A stretch of 64,000 bases of DNA, from positions 434,001-498,000 of the forward strand of contig NZ_JAOVZN010000001.1 in assembly GCF_025717045.1 (NCBI RefSeq), given 5' to 3'. The first letter of the stretch is position 1; each line of letters opens with the position of its first letter. Under the pieces are notes generated by a model. It did not search any database, had not been told where the DNA came from, and saw only the letters and a program-made list of their open reading frames with translations. This document shows positions 8,311 to 15,188 of the stretch, in pieces. This DNA comes from Flavobacterium sp. SH_e. Its GTDB lineage: Bacteria > Bacteroidota > Bacteroidia > Flavobacteriales > Flavobacteriaceae. The position numbers and the translations under genes are program-made.

Positions 8311-9096
8311 ATGGAATATTTAGGATTTTTTGCCTCAATCATAATCGGAATCACACTTGGCTTAATTGGCGGAGGCGGTTCTATTTTGACCATTCCAATT
8401 TTAGTTTATTTATTTAAAGTAAATCCAGATCAGGCAACTTCTTATTCCTTATTTATTGTTGGATTAACGGCATTGTTTGGAAGTTATAGCCATTACAAAA
8501 TGGGAAATCTAAAACTGAAATCAGCTTTGTATTTTGCTGTCCCTTCTGTTATTTCGATTTTGATAATCCGTGAAGTTATATTTCCGCAAATTGCAGCGAC
8601 TTTATTTTCTGTTGCGTCATACACCGTTTCAAAAGATTTTCTGATTATGATTATCTTTTCTATCCTAATGATTACAGCAGCAATTTCTATGATAAAAAAA
8701 AATCAGTCCGACATAAAATCAGCAGAAACCAATTATTTACAGCTGAGTTTTATTGGCTTTTTAGTCGGAATCGTAACTGGATTTCTCGGCGCGGGCGGCG
8801 GATTTTTAATTATTCCTGCCTTGCTTTTTTTCGCCAATTTGCCAATGAAACAAGCCGTCGGAACTTCATTATTAATCATCACCATTAACTCATCAATAGG
8901 TTTTGCAGGCGATTTATACATTGGCACGCCAATAAATTATACTTTCTTGTTAAGCGTTTCTGCAATGGCTTTAATCGGAATGCTTATTGGAAGCCAATTT
9001 TCTAAAAAAATTGACGGCACAAAATTAAAACCACTCTTCGGATGGTTTGTTCTCGTAATGGGGTTTTATATAATTGCAAAAGAAGTTTTGTTTTAA
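8311..9096 (+). CDS. tauE: TauE/SafE family sulfite exporter
   Basis: 261 residues, about eight hydrophobic helices. Two family signature repeats are present: GLIGGGGSILTIPILVYL near the N-terminus and GFLGAGGGFLIIPALLFF in the second half. Inner-membrane anion transporter family; sulfite or a related organosulfur anion is the usual cargo. Next to crp, with rhodanese nearby and an operator shared with the persulfide dioxygenase gene, sulfite export after persulfide oxidation is the natural role. A second ATG at 8305 lies 6 bp upstream out of frame; MEYLGFF is chosen. Ends at a long hairpin terminator. Confidence 0.88.
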   Translation: MEYLGFFASIIIGITLGLIGGGGSILTIPILVYLFKVNPDQATSYSLFIVGLTALFGSYSHYKMGNLKLKSALYFAVPSVISILIIREVIFPQIAATLFSVASYTVSKDFLIMIIFSILMITAAISMIKKNQSDIKSAETNYLQLSFIGFLVGIVTGFLGAGGGFLIIPALLFFANLPMKQAVGTSLLIITINSSIGFAGDLYIGTPINYTFLLSVSAMALIGMLIGSQFSKKIDGTKLKPLFGWFVLVMGFYIIAKEVLF

Positions 9097-9116
9097 AAAC
9101 GACTTCAAAAAAGATA

Positions 9117-9184
9117 ATTTTAGTTTCACTTGTAGAGTAATCTTTGTCAAAGCTTTTACACTTTGACAAAGATGAAACTAAAAC
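9117..9184. terminator. long bidirectional hairpin terminator
   Basis: TTTTAGTTTCA at the left pairs with TGAAACTAAAA at the right. An inner stem ATCTTTGTCAAAG/CTTTGACAAAGAT surrounds an 8-nt loop, with an asymmetric internal bulge. It separates tauE from the convergent XRE gene. Confidence 0.75.
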
Positions 9185-9186
9185 CT

Positions 9187-9573
9187 CTAAATTTCCCCAA
9201 ATTTATCTTTATAACGTTCTAGCTCTATTTCAGTTCTATTAAGCAGTTTTTCTAGCAATTGAATTTTGTCTTCGTAAAGTTCCTTTAAAATTGAAGTATT
9301 GTCGGCATTGATTAAAATACTTCCGTTATTATTTCCAGTAATTTTATTGAAATTATTGAAATATTTATCATAATCAAAACTAATTATATCCTCGACACTG
9401 ACATCCAAAATTTTTCCTATTTCGACTAATTTCTCATAACTCAAAGACGTTTTTCCTTTTTCAATTTTACTGTAACCCGCCTGAGTTACACCTAATCTCT
9501 CTGCCATATATTCCTGAGTATAATTTTTTAACTCTCTAATATTTTTTATTTTGTTCTTAATTGTTGTGGCCAT
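9187..9573 (-). CDS. XRE-family helix-turn-helix regulator, with C-terminal coiled coil
   Basis: 128 residues. Residues about 5-65 form a Cro/C1-type HTH (YTQEYMAERLGVTQAGYSKIEKGKTSLSYEKLVEIGKIL). A linker with FNNFNK and Asn-rich sequence follows, then a C-terminal heptad-like helix (LYEDKIQLLEKLLNRTEIELERYKD). It shares its architecture and several positions with the XRE protein at 10495-10890, 0.9 kb away on the same strand. Probably a DNA-binding repressor; target unknown. Confidence 0.85.
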   Translation of the reverse strand: MATTIKNKIKNIRELKNYTQEYMAERLGVTQAGYSKIEKGKTSLSYEKLVEIGKILDVSVEDIISFDYDKYFNNFNKITGNNNGSILINADNTSILKELYEDKIQLLEKLLNRTEIELERYKDKFGEI

Positions 9574-9691
9574 AATTCTTTCTGCTTTGGGGTCATGTAT
9601 AGTTAAAACAGCCAGCCGTCAAATCTAAACGGCACAACTATACTTATTTTTGGGTATTGATAAAGCTACTTCATAATTGGTAAAATATGAC

Positions 9692-9793
9692 TTAGCGTTT
9701 CGTTAATTTTTTCTTTTTCGTAATAAAATAACCGTATAACAAAGCTACCATTATGAAAAACACATCATAATGGGAAATATCAAATATAAACAT
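9692..9793 (-). CDS. 33-residue membrane microprotein (MFIFDISHYDVFFIMVALL...)
   Basis: A short frame from ATG 9793 to TAA 9692. It encodes one hydrophobic helix (VFFIMVALLYGYFI) and a strongly basic tail (TKKKKLTKR), the pattern of a single-pass membrane protein with its C-terminus in the cytosol. It begins 9 bp after the stop of the two-helix membrane protein gene at 9803-10207, so it is probably translated from the same mRNA. No homologue is recognised. Confidence 0.5.
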   Translation of the reverse strand: MFIFDISHYDVFFIMVALLYGYFITKKKKLTKR

Positions 9794-9802
9794 CAATTTT
9801 TC

Positions 9803-10207
9803 TTAAGCGGTTCTTTTTATACTTCTTTCAAACTGAAGATCCAAATAATGATCAATCTGCTTGCCTACCAGAACACGATCCTTTGCTTCGATTTTAGTTC
9901 GTATCTCGTTTTGATAAATATCTTTTACAAAAACGAAATACACTGATTCTTTAGAATTGCTGAATCTGAAAACAATAATAAGTGTATAACACAAAATAGC
10001 TGGAATTATATAATATAAATCCATTAAGTCTGAAAATATCATACAATAATAAGTCACAGCGGTTACGGCAATAAAAGCGCCGTTTTCAAGAAAATACTTT
10101 TTCTTTTTTTTGAGCAGTCCAATTTCTTTAATTTCATCAAATTGATACTGCCTGTTTTTAGATTTGTAACGGAATCTAACCTTGTCTGAAAAAATTGTTA
10201 AGGGCAT
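9803..10207 (-). CDS. two-helix membrane protein of unknown function
   Basis: 134 residues. A charged N-terminal segment (FRYKSKNRQYQFDEIKEIGLLKKKKKYF) precedes two membrane helices (about 43-62 and 66-82), then a basic/acidic C-terminal tail. The layout resembles small PH-like or YcxB-like membrane proteins, but I cannot assign it. It is followed directly by the microprotein at 9692-9793 and lies between the two XRE regulators. Confidence 0.55.
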   Translation of the reverse strand: MPLTIFSDKVRFRYKSKNRQYQFDEIKEIGLLKKKKKYFLENGAFIAVTAVTYYCMIFSDLMDLYYIIPAILCYTLIIVFRFSNSKESVYFVFVKDIYQNEIRTKIEAKDRVLVGKQIDHYLDLQFERSIKRTA

Positions 10208-10440
10208 AAATTTAGTAGGTAAAAATGATTTAAGCTTTTAGTAAAAATCGTTTTCTAAAAATTCTTTAGGGGGAAAAATTCTTAGCTTCGCAATATTAAG
10301 CATTAACTCATTTTTTTTCCTACAATTCAAATTATAGAATATAACTTGTAGTTGTAATTAAATCTTTAGTAAATGATTATGATTATAAAGTGGGCTTATT
10401 CAGGACATTTTATCTTTTAATTCTGTCAAAAATCAAAATA
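10208..10440. other. gene-free AT-rich stretch
   Basis: No coding frame or repeat could be supported here. It presumably carries the promoter of the minus-strand membrane protein gene, but no clear TAnnTTTG box was found. Confidence 0.4.
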
Positions 10441-10477
10441 AAAAACCGTTTACTTATGAAAGAGTAAACGGTTTTTT
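10441..10477. terminator. terminator after second XRE gene
   Basis: AAAAACCGTTTACT and its complement around a short loop, followed by T-rich sequence in both directions. It lies 17 bp after the stop codon at 10495. Confidence 0.8.
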
Positions 10478-10494
10478 ATCTCAATGTTTTTATA

Positions 10495-10890
10495 TTATTT
10501 TTTAAGCAGTTTTTCTAAATACGCTACTTTTTCTTTTTCTGCTTGAACCAAACGTTCATAAAGTTCTACCACTTTATCTAAAGGATTAAAAGTCGCATAC
10601 ATTCCTTGATTAAAGCTATTTCCCTGACTTGAACTATTATCATAAAAGTTATTAAAGAAATTGAAAACAGATTCTTCTGAGAAATTTTCAATTGCTTCGA
10701 TAGTAACACCAAGTGCTTTTGCTATTTCTGTCAATTTTTCATTATCGATCGTTTCACTCGATTCGATATTCGAAACAGTTTGCTGGCTTAAACCAATTGC
10801 CATTGCCAAAGCTTCTTGCTTCATTCCTTTAAGCTCTCTAATTCGGCTTATGTTTCTTCCTATATGTTTTGGTTTTGCTGTTGTGCTCAT
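10495..10890 (-). CDS. XRE-family helix-turn-helix regulator (paralogue of 9187-9573)
   Basis: 131 residues. The N-terminal HTH reads ISRIRELKGMKQEALAMAIGLSQQTVSNIESSETI, followed by the ALGVTIEAIENFSEES dimer-like segment. An Asn/Ser-rich linker (FFNNFYDNSSSQGNSFNQG) and a C-terminal coiled coil (VVELYERLVQAEKEKVAYLEKLLKK) follow. The same order of parts as in the 9187-9573 protein suggests paralogy. Cytosolic repressor or chromosomal regulator; target unknown. Confidence 0.85.
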   Translation of the reverse strand: MSTTAKPKHIGRNISRIRELKGMKQEALAMAIGLSQQTVSNIESSETIDNEKLTEIAKALGVTIEAIENFSEESVFNFFNNFYDNSSSQGNSFNQGMYATFNPLDKVVELYERLVQAEKEKVAYLEKLLKK

Positions 10891-10964
10891 AATTCAAAGA
10901 TATTTAAAATTCTCGAGAAATTATTTGATTCGTAAAAATACAATTTTTTCACACTATACAATTA

Positions 10965-11091
10965 AATTGCCTCCAGCTTCAGCTGGAGGTAAAAAAATGT
11001 GTCCAAAAAAGGCTTTAGCCAAACTTTACTATTTTGGCTAAAGCCCGACTCAAATCAAAACAAAAACCTCCAGTTAAAACTGGAGGCAATT
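10965..11091. repeat. compound REP/BIME-like palindrome
   Basis: Outer ends AATTGCCTCCAG and CTGGAGGCAATT are inverted. Each end is itself a hairpin (CCTCCAG...CTGGAGG). The middle holds a third hairpin, GGCTTTAGCCAAA/TTTGGCTAAAGCC (11011-11045). This hairpin-hairpin-hairpin layout is that of bacterial interspersed mosaic elements mobilised by REP-associated tyrosine transposases; no such enzyme is encoded here. Confidence 0.8.
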
Positions 11092-11104
11092 GATTATATC
11101 TTTT

Positions 11105-11569
11105 TCAATTCTCTTCTGAACCAATCAATTTAAATTCTATCTTACCAGAATCATTCAATTTATAACTGTATATACTTTTACCTTCTACATGCCCATCCTC
11201 ATAATCAGCAATTAAAAATTTACTTCCTAATAATTGAATTGTACCAAAAGACATTTTTCCTCCTAAAGCTGGTTGTAAAGGAATTAGGTCTGTTCTTTTT
11301 CCGAACTCATCTTTTATAAATTTTTCTGAATCGGCAATTCCTTTCTTTTTAAAATCGGCATTGTCATATTCAGGATCATACCAGGCGTTTCTGTCTTGTA
11401 AAACAACGATTGCTTCTTTCGCGATTTCTAATTTTCTATTTAGAGAATCATTCTTTTTTTGCAATAATTCATTTCTACTTTCAAGTAAACTCTTGTCCTG
11501 CCTTTCGCAACCTATAAATGTAATACAGATTATTGCAAGTATTATTAGAGTAATATTTTTATTTTTCAT
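11105..11569 (-). CDS. lipoprotein of unknown function
   Basis: 154 residues with a lipoprotein signal (MKNKNITLIILAIICITFIGC, lipobox FIGC). A short coiled coil follows (SLLESRNELLQKKNDSLNRKLEIAKEAIVVLQDRN), then a C-terminal beta domain (KMSFGTIQLLGSKFLIADYEDGHVEGKSIYSYKL). No family is recognised. It lies 11 bp after the cydB stop on the same strand, so it may be the third gene of the cyd transcript. Confidence 0.7.
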   Translation of the reverse strand: MKNKNITLIILAIICITFIGCERQDKSLLESRNELLQKKNDSLNRKLEIAKEAIVVLQDRNAWYDPEYDNADFKKKGIADSEKFIKDEFGKRTDLIPLQPALGGKMSFGTIQLLGSKFLIADYEDGHVEGKSIYSYKLNDSGKIEFKLIGSEEN

Positions 11570-11580
11570 GTATTAAGAAA

Positions 11581-12657
11581 TTAATGTTCTCCATACCCAA
11601 TATCATCCATTTTCCCGCTGAAAACACGATATTGAATAATAAAATAAATAATCACCAGAAACAAAGCGATAAAAAACCAGCTTAAACCAGCGTTTAATCC
11701 GTATTCGTGAGCGGCAGTGTTATAAATTGTCAATGACGGATTTACTTTATTTGTTGATGGCAATACATTCGGAAAAATCGAAACGGCTGTAGAGGCAAAT
11801 CCGCCAACTAAAAACAAAGTCGAAAATAGAAATCCGTGACCGTCTTTTTTGAAAGAACGAACTTTGAACAATCCTAAAATTCCAACAAAAGTCAACAATG
11901 GAAAAAACCAAAGAATCGGATTTTCAACAAAATTATGAAACGGTTTAGGTTCGATAAAATGCCATACTTGCAACGAAATACAAACCAAAACCAACAGAAC
12001 AATATTCAAAGCAAAAACCACTTTTTTCAATTTCGGATTCAGCGCCGAATTTGTTTTATAAATAATCCAATTTGCACCATGAATTGTTAATGCCACGACA
12101 CTCACAATTCCTAAGAAAAGTGTAAACCAGTCAATAATTCCCAATTCATTTGCTTGCGGACTAAAAGTTGGATTCCATAAAGGCAAGAAGAAAAAGTGTG
12201 GTTCTTGTGTTGAAACTCCATTTTGCACCATTCCGAGATTAACGCCACGAACGATATTTCCCAAAGCAATTCCGAAGAAAAGAGCCAAAAGCAAACTTGC
12301 AATTCCGAAAGCTTTATCCCAAATACTTTCCCACATATGATTGTGTACTTGCCCACGCATTTCTAATCCTATGGCGCGGAAAATCAAAAGCCATAAAATC
12401 ATTATTAGAGGCAAATAAAATCCGCTGAAAGACGAAGCGTATAAAGTTGGAAAAGCAAAAAACAAAACGCCTCCTGCTGCAATCAGCCAAACTTCATTGG
12501 CATCCCAAAACGGACCAATTGCATTTGTTATCGCTTTTTTATCTTTTTCTGTATCGGCAAAAAATAAATGAATAATTCCTGCACCAAAATCATAGCCGTC
12601 TAAAACTAGATAAACAGCCAAAATTCCCATTAAAACTACGTACCAAAAAAACTCCAT
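11581..12657 (-). CDS. cydB: cytochrome bd ubiquinol oxidase subunit II
   Basis: 358 residues, about nine membrane helices. Typical CydB sequence is visible at the N-terminus (VLDGYDFGAGIIHLF, then GPFWDANEVWLIAAGGVLFFAFPTLYA). It partners CydA in the quinol oxidase that reduces O2 to water with high affinity in the inner membrane. It starts 2 bp after the cydA stop, so translation is coupled. Confidence 0.95.
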   Translation of the reverse strand: MEFFWYVVLMGILAVYLVLDGYDFGAGIIHLFFADTEKDKKAITNAIGPFWDANEVWLIAAGGVLFFAFPTLYASSFSGFYLPLIMILWLLIFRAIGLEMRGQVHNHMWESIWDKAFGIASLLLALFFGIALGNIVRGVNLGMVQNGVSTQEPHFFFLPLWNPTFSPQANELGIIDWFTLFLGIVSVVALTIHGANWIIYKTNSALNPKLKKVVFALNIVLLVLVCISLQVWHFIEPKPFHNFVENPILWFFPLLTFVGILGLFKVRSFKKDGHGFLFSTLFLVGGFASTAVSIFPNVLPSTNKVNPSLTIYNTAAHEYGLNAGLSWFFIALFLVIIYFIIQYRVFSGKMDDIGYGEH

Positions 12658-12659
12658 AC

Positions 12660-14006
12660 TTATATTTTTTCTGTTGAAAGTTCCACATTGTGAGGACCTT
12701 TATTGATAATTTTTCCAACCAAAAGCAAAAACAACATTCCTAGCAAAAGATACAAACCAATAAAGCCAAGCAATGTAAATAAGGTATTTCCAGAAGAAAC
12801 TGTTGGCGAAGCACCAGATGCTGTTCGCAATAAATTGTAAACCAACCAAGGCTGTCTTCCTAATTCTGCCGTGTACCAACCTGTAGTATTGGCAATGTAC
12901 GGAAATGGCATCATGAACATTAAAGACCACAAAAGCCACTTGGTTTCAAAAAGTTTTCCTATTATTAATTGAAAAAGCGAAAGCACCATTAATCCAATAA
13001 AAACAGTTCCAAGTCCAACCATAATATGATAAGCATAATACAATCCTGAAATATTTGTCGGATGCAGATCTTCTTCAAACTGATCTAAACCTTTTATTTC
13101 CTGATTCCAATTTCCATAAGTCAGGAAACTCAGAATATTTGGAACCGCAATTTTATTATCCAGTTTTTTGTCTTTTACATCGGGCTGACCAATCAAGACA
13201 ATTTCTGAACCTTTTTTCTCGGTATGAAAAATCCCTTCCATTCCAGCAAACGTTACGGGCTGATATTTCACAACATTTTTAGCCAATAAATCTCCTGTTG
13301 GAACAGCAACAAAAATGCTCGAAATCAATCCGAAAATAACTCCCGTTTTTAAGAACAATTTCCCGAAAGAAACATTCTTTTTACTTAAAATATAAAAAGC
13401 TCCAATTCCGGCAACAACAAAAGAACTTGTTACCAACGAAGCAGCTTGATTATGCAAATAAGACGGCCAAAGCCAAGGATTTAAAAATAAAGCTTGGAAA
13501 TTATTCAATACAAATTTTCCGTTTTCCAAGATTTCATAACCAACAGGATTCTGCATCCAAGAATGTGTGGCGATGATTAAAAATCCGCTGGCCCAAGAAC
13601 CAATCATGATTAGCAATCCAGTTACAAAATGCCATTTATGTCCGAGGAGTTTTTCTCCAAATAGAAATATTCCTAAGAAAGAAGATTCGAGAAAGAAAGA
13701 AAACATTCCTTCCATGGCTAGAGTTTGCCCGATGATTCCACCTGTTAATTCGGAGAATTTAGCCCAGTTGGTTCCAAACTGAAACTCCATTGGAATTCCC
13801 GTTACAACTCCCATTGCAAAATTGAGGGCGAAGATTTTCATCCAAAAATGGGTGGCGTGATTGTATTGTTCGTCTTTAGTCTTGAGAAATTTCCACTTGA
13901 AGTAAACAATGATCAACGAAAGACCCATTGTAAGTTGCGGAAAAAGATAATGAAAAGTAATCGTGAAGGCAAATTGCATTCGATCATAAAAGAGCATTTC
14001 TTCCAT
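12660..14006 (-). CDS. cydA: cytochrome bd ubiquinol oxidase subunit I
   Basis: 448 residues from ATG 14006 (MEEMLFYDRMQFAFTITFHYL). A start 39 bp further upstream is possible, but a candidate -7 box (14033-14040) would leave it outside the transcript. The axial haem b595 His sits in FHYLFPQLTMGL, the conserved GRQPW motif in ELGRQPWLVY, and the quinol-loop Lys/Glu region in KYQPVTFAGMEGIF. The Q loop is of the short type. Role: high-affinity O2 reduction under low oxygen or sulfide stress. Cytochrome bd is known to resist sulfide, which fits the sulfur genes on both sides, though no shared operator was found here. Confidence 0.95.
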   Translation of the reverse strand: MEEMLFYDRMQFAFTITFHYLFPQLTMGLSLIIVYFKWKFLKTKDEQYNHATHFWMKIFALNFAMGVVTGIPMEFQFGTNWAKFSELTGGIIGQTLAMEGMFSFFLESSFLGIFLFGEKLLGHKWHFVTGLLIMIGSWASGFLIIATHSWMQNPVGYEILENGKFVLNNFQALFLNPWLWPSYLHNQAASLVTSSFVVAGIGAFYILSKKNVSFGKLFLKTGVIFGLISSIFVAVPTGDLLAKNVVKYQPVTFAGMEGIFHTEKKGSEIVLIGQPDVKDKKLDNKIAVPNILSFLTYGNWNQEIKGLDQFEEDLHPTNISGLYYAYHIMVGLGTVFIGLMVLSLFQLIIGKLFETKWLLWSLMFMMPFPYIANTTGWYTAELGRQPWLVYNLLRTASGASPTVSSGNTLFTLLGFIGLYLLLGMLFLLLVGKIINKGPHNVELSTEKI

Positions 14007-14032
14007 AATGGTAATTTGTTTATGAAGTTCCA

Positions 14033-14040
14033 CAAATTTA
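14033..14040 (-). promoter_or_regulatory. candidate -7 box for cydAB
   Basis: TAAATTTG on the minus strand, perfect TAnnTTTG, placed so that transcription would begin about 20 bases before the ATG at 14006. No -33 TTG is seen, so activation may be needed. Confidence 0.4.
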
Positions 14041-14151
14041 ACCATTAGAACCCGAATTAACGTCCTTTAAAAAAAGTTTATCGTATGATATTTGTTAAAC
14101 TTTTCAACAATTTAAAGGGTATTAATGACACTTAAAGTTTTTCACAAAATT

Positions 14152-14256
14152 TGTCATTTCGACTGAAAGTAGAAATCACACTAGAAATTCAACAAAGATT
14201 GGAAATATACGTTGCGGAATCCCGCGTGTGATTTCTCCTTTCAGTCGAAATGACAA
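14152..14256. repeat. MITE-like element, TGTCATTTCGAC family, copy 1
   Basis: 105 bp bounded by TGTCATTTCGACTGAAAG and its inverted copy. Two more copies are at 51565-51663 and 53831-53931. All three share the inner words AGAAATCACA, ...GATTGG..., TTGCGGAAT and GATTTCTCC. No open frame. This copy differs from the others in the CTGAAAG stem, with compensating changes in both arms, which points to folding as the conserved property. Confidence 0.85.
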
Positions 14257-14279
14257 TATTGTGTATAGATATCGTATGA

Positions 14280-14368
14280 AACATAGCCCGCGGTTTCAAC
14301 CGCGGGAACGCAATTCATAATCCACAATCCTAGATACGTTTCCTGCGGTTGAAACCGCAGGCTATGTT
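14280..14368. repeat. REP/BIME-like element, AACATAGCC ends
   Basis: Outer ends AACATAGCC/GGCTATGTT are inverted. Inside lie two GC-rich hairpins, CCCGCGGTTTCAACCGCGGG and CCTGCGGTTGAAACCGCAGG, in an otherwise AT-rich intergenic region, 24 bp from the MITE-like element. Same hairpin-spacer-hairpin logic as 10965-11091. Confidence 0.8.
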
Positions 14369-14393
14369 TGATTTTGATTGCGTGGCTATTATT

Positions 14394-14984
14394 TTATTTC
14401 TCCAAAATCCCCTTTTCAACACTTTCGTTAATCAAACCTTCGGCATAATTCCAGATCGATTTTGAACCTTCTTTAATAACGCTTTTCTTTTCGTAAACTT
14501 TATCGTATTTCACGCCGAACTCTTTCCAAGTTCCGCCGTTGTTTGATGTATTTTGCAATAATGGTTCAAGTCTGTCCATAGATTTTGCAAATTTGGCTTC
14601 GTTGGTTTCTCCTGCTTCAAATTCTTCCCAAATGGCAATAAATTCTTCTTTTTGTTTTTCAGGAAGTAAACCAAAGATTCTATTTGCGGCCAAACGTTCT
14701 TCATCTGTATTATCATGACTTTTTACAGTATCATAAATAAAAACATCTCCTGCGTCAATCTCTACGATATCGTGTATCAAAACCATTTTTACGACTTTCA
14801 AGATATCAATTGGTTCATTTGAATGTTCTGCCAAAACGATTGCCATCAAAGCCAAATGCCAGCTGTGTTCTGCATCATTTTCGCATCGATCGCTATTGAA
14901 TAATTTTGTCTTACGCTGAATGTATTTTACTTTATCAATTTCTTTTATAAAAGCAATCTGATCTAATAAGTCCTGTGTATTCAT
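14394..14984 (-). CDS. HD-domain hydrolase (YfbR/HDDC2-like)
   Basis: 196 residues from ATG 14984 (MNTQDLLDQIAFIKEIDKV). The frame is open 66 bp further upstream but without a plausible N-terminus. Metal-binding HD residues are complete: ENDAEHSWH, LIHDIVEIDAGD, and the trailing Asp in AKSMDRLEPLL. This is the layout of 5'-deoxynucleotidase-type HD proteins, which dephosphorylate dNMPs. Cytosolic, apparently single gene, flanked downstream by two repeat elements. Confidence 0.85.
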   Translation of the reverse strand: MNTQDLLDQIAFIKEIDKVKYIQRKTKLFNSDRCENDAEHSWHLALMAIVLAEHSNEPIDILKVVKMVLIHDIVEIDAGDVFIYDTVKSHDNTDEERLAANRIFGLLPEKQKEEFIAIWEEFEAGETNEAKFAKSMDRLEPLLQNTSNNGGTWKEFGVKYDKVYEKKSVIKEGSKSIWNYAEGLINESVEKGILEK

Positions 14985-15118
14985 TTTCTTTTTTGTTTTG
15001 AAATGACATTCGTCATATGCAAAATTAAAGCTTAAAGCGTAATTGCTCAACTTAAAATTAATTTATCTCAATTGAATATGACAAACACCACTTTTTTTTA
15101 CACAAAAACCTAATTTCT

Positions 15119-15162
15119 GTAACATTAGTCACCTATTTTTTTAAAAAACAAAGTTACCTTTG
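15119..15162 (+). promoter_or_regulatory. cstB promoter with Crp/Fnr-type operator
   Basis: GTAACATTAGTCAC (15119-15132; GTRAY-N4-RTYAC) lies 22 bp upstream of the perfect -7 box TACCTTTG (15155-15162). There is no -33 TTG. The same palindrome at the same distance is found before tauE, which suggests one activator, most simply the Crp/Fnr protein at 7496-8122. A second inverted repeat GTTACCTTTGTAAC overlaps the -7 box itself. Confidence 0.65.
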
Positions 15163-15188
15163 TAACCCATCATTTTACAATACCTATC

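Noticed and set aside
12700..12939. Extra short frames within cydA
   Set aside because: They are out of frame with a complete, motif-rich CydA and show no independent features.
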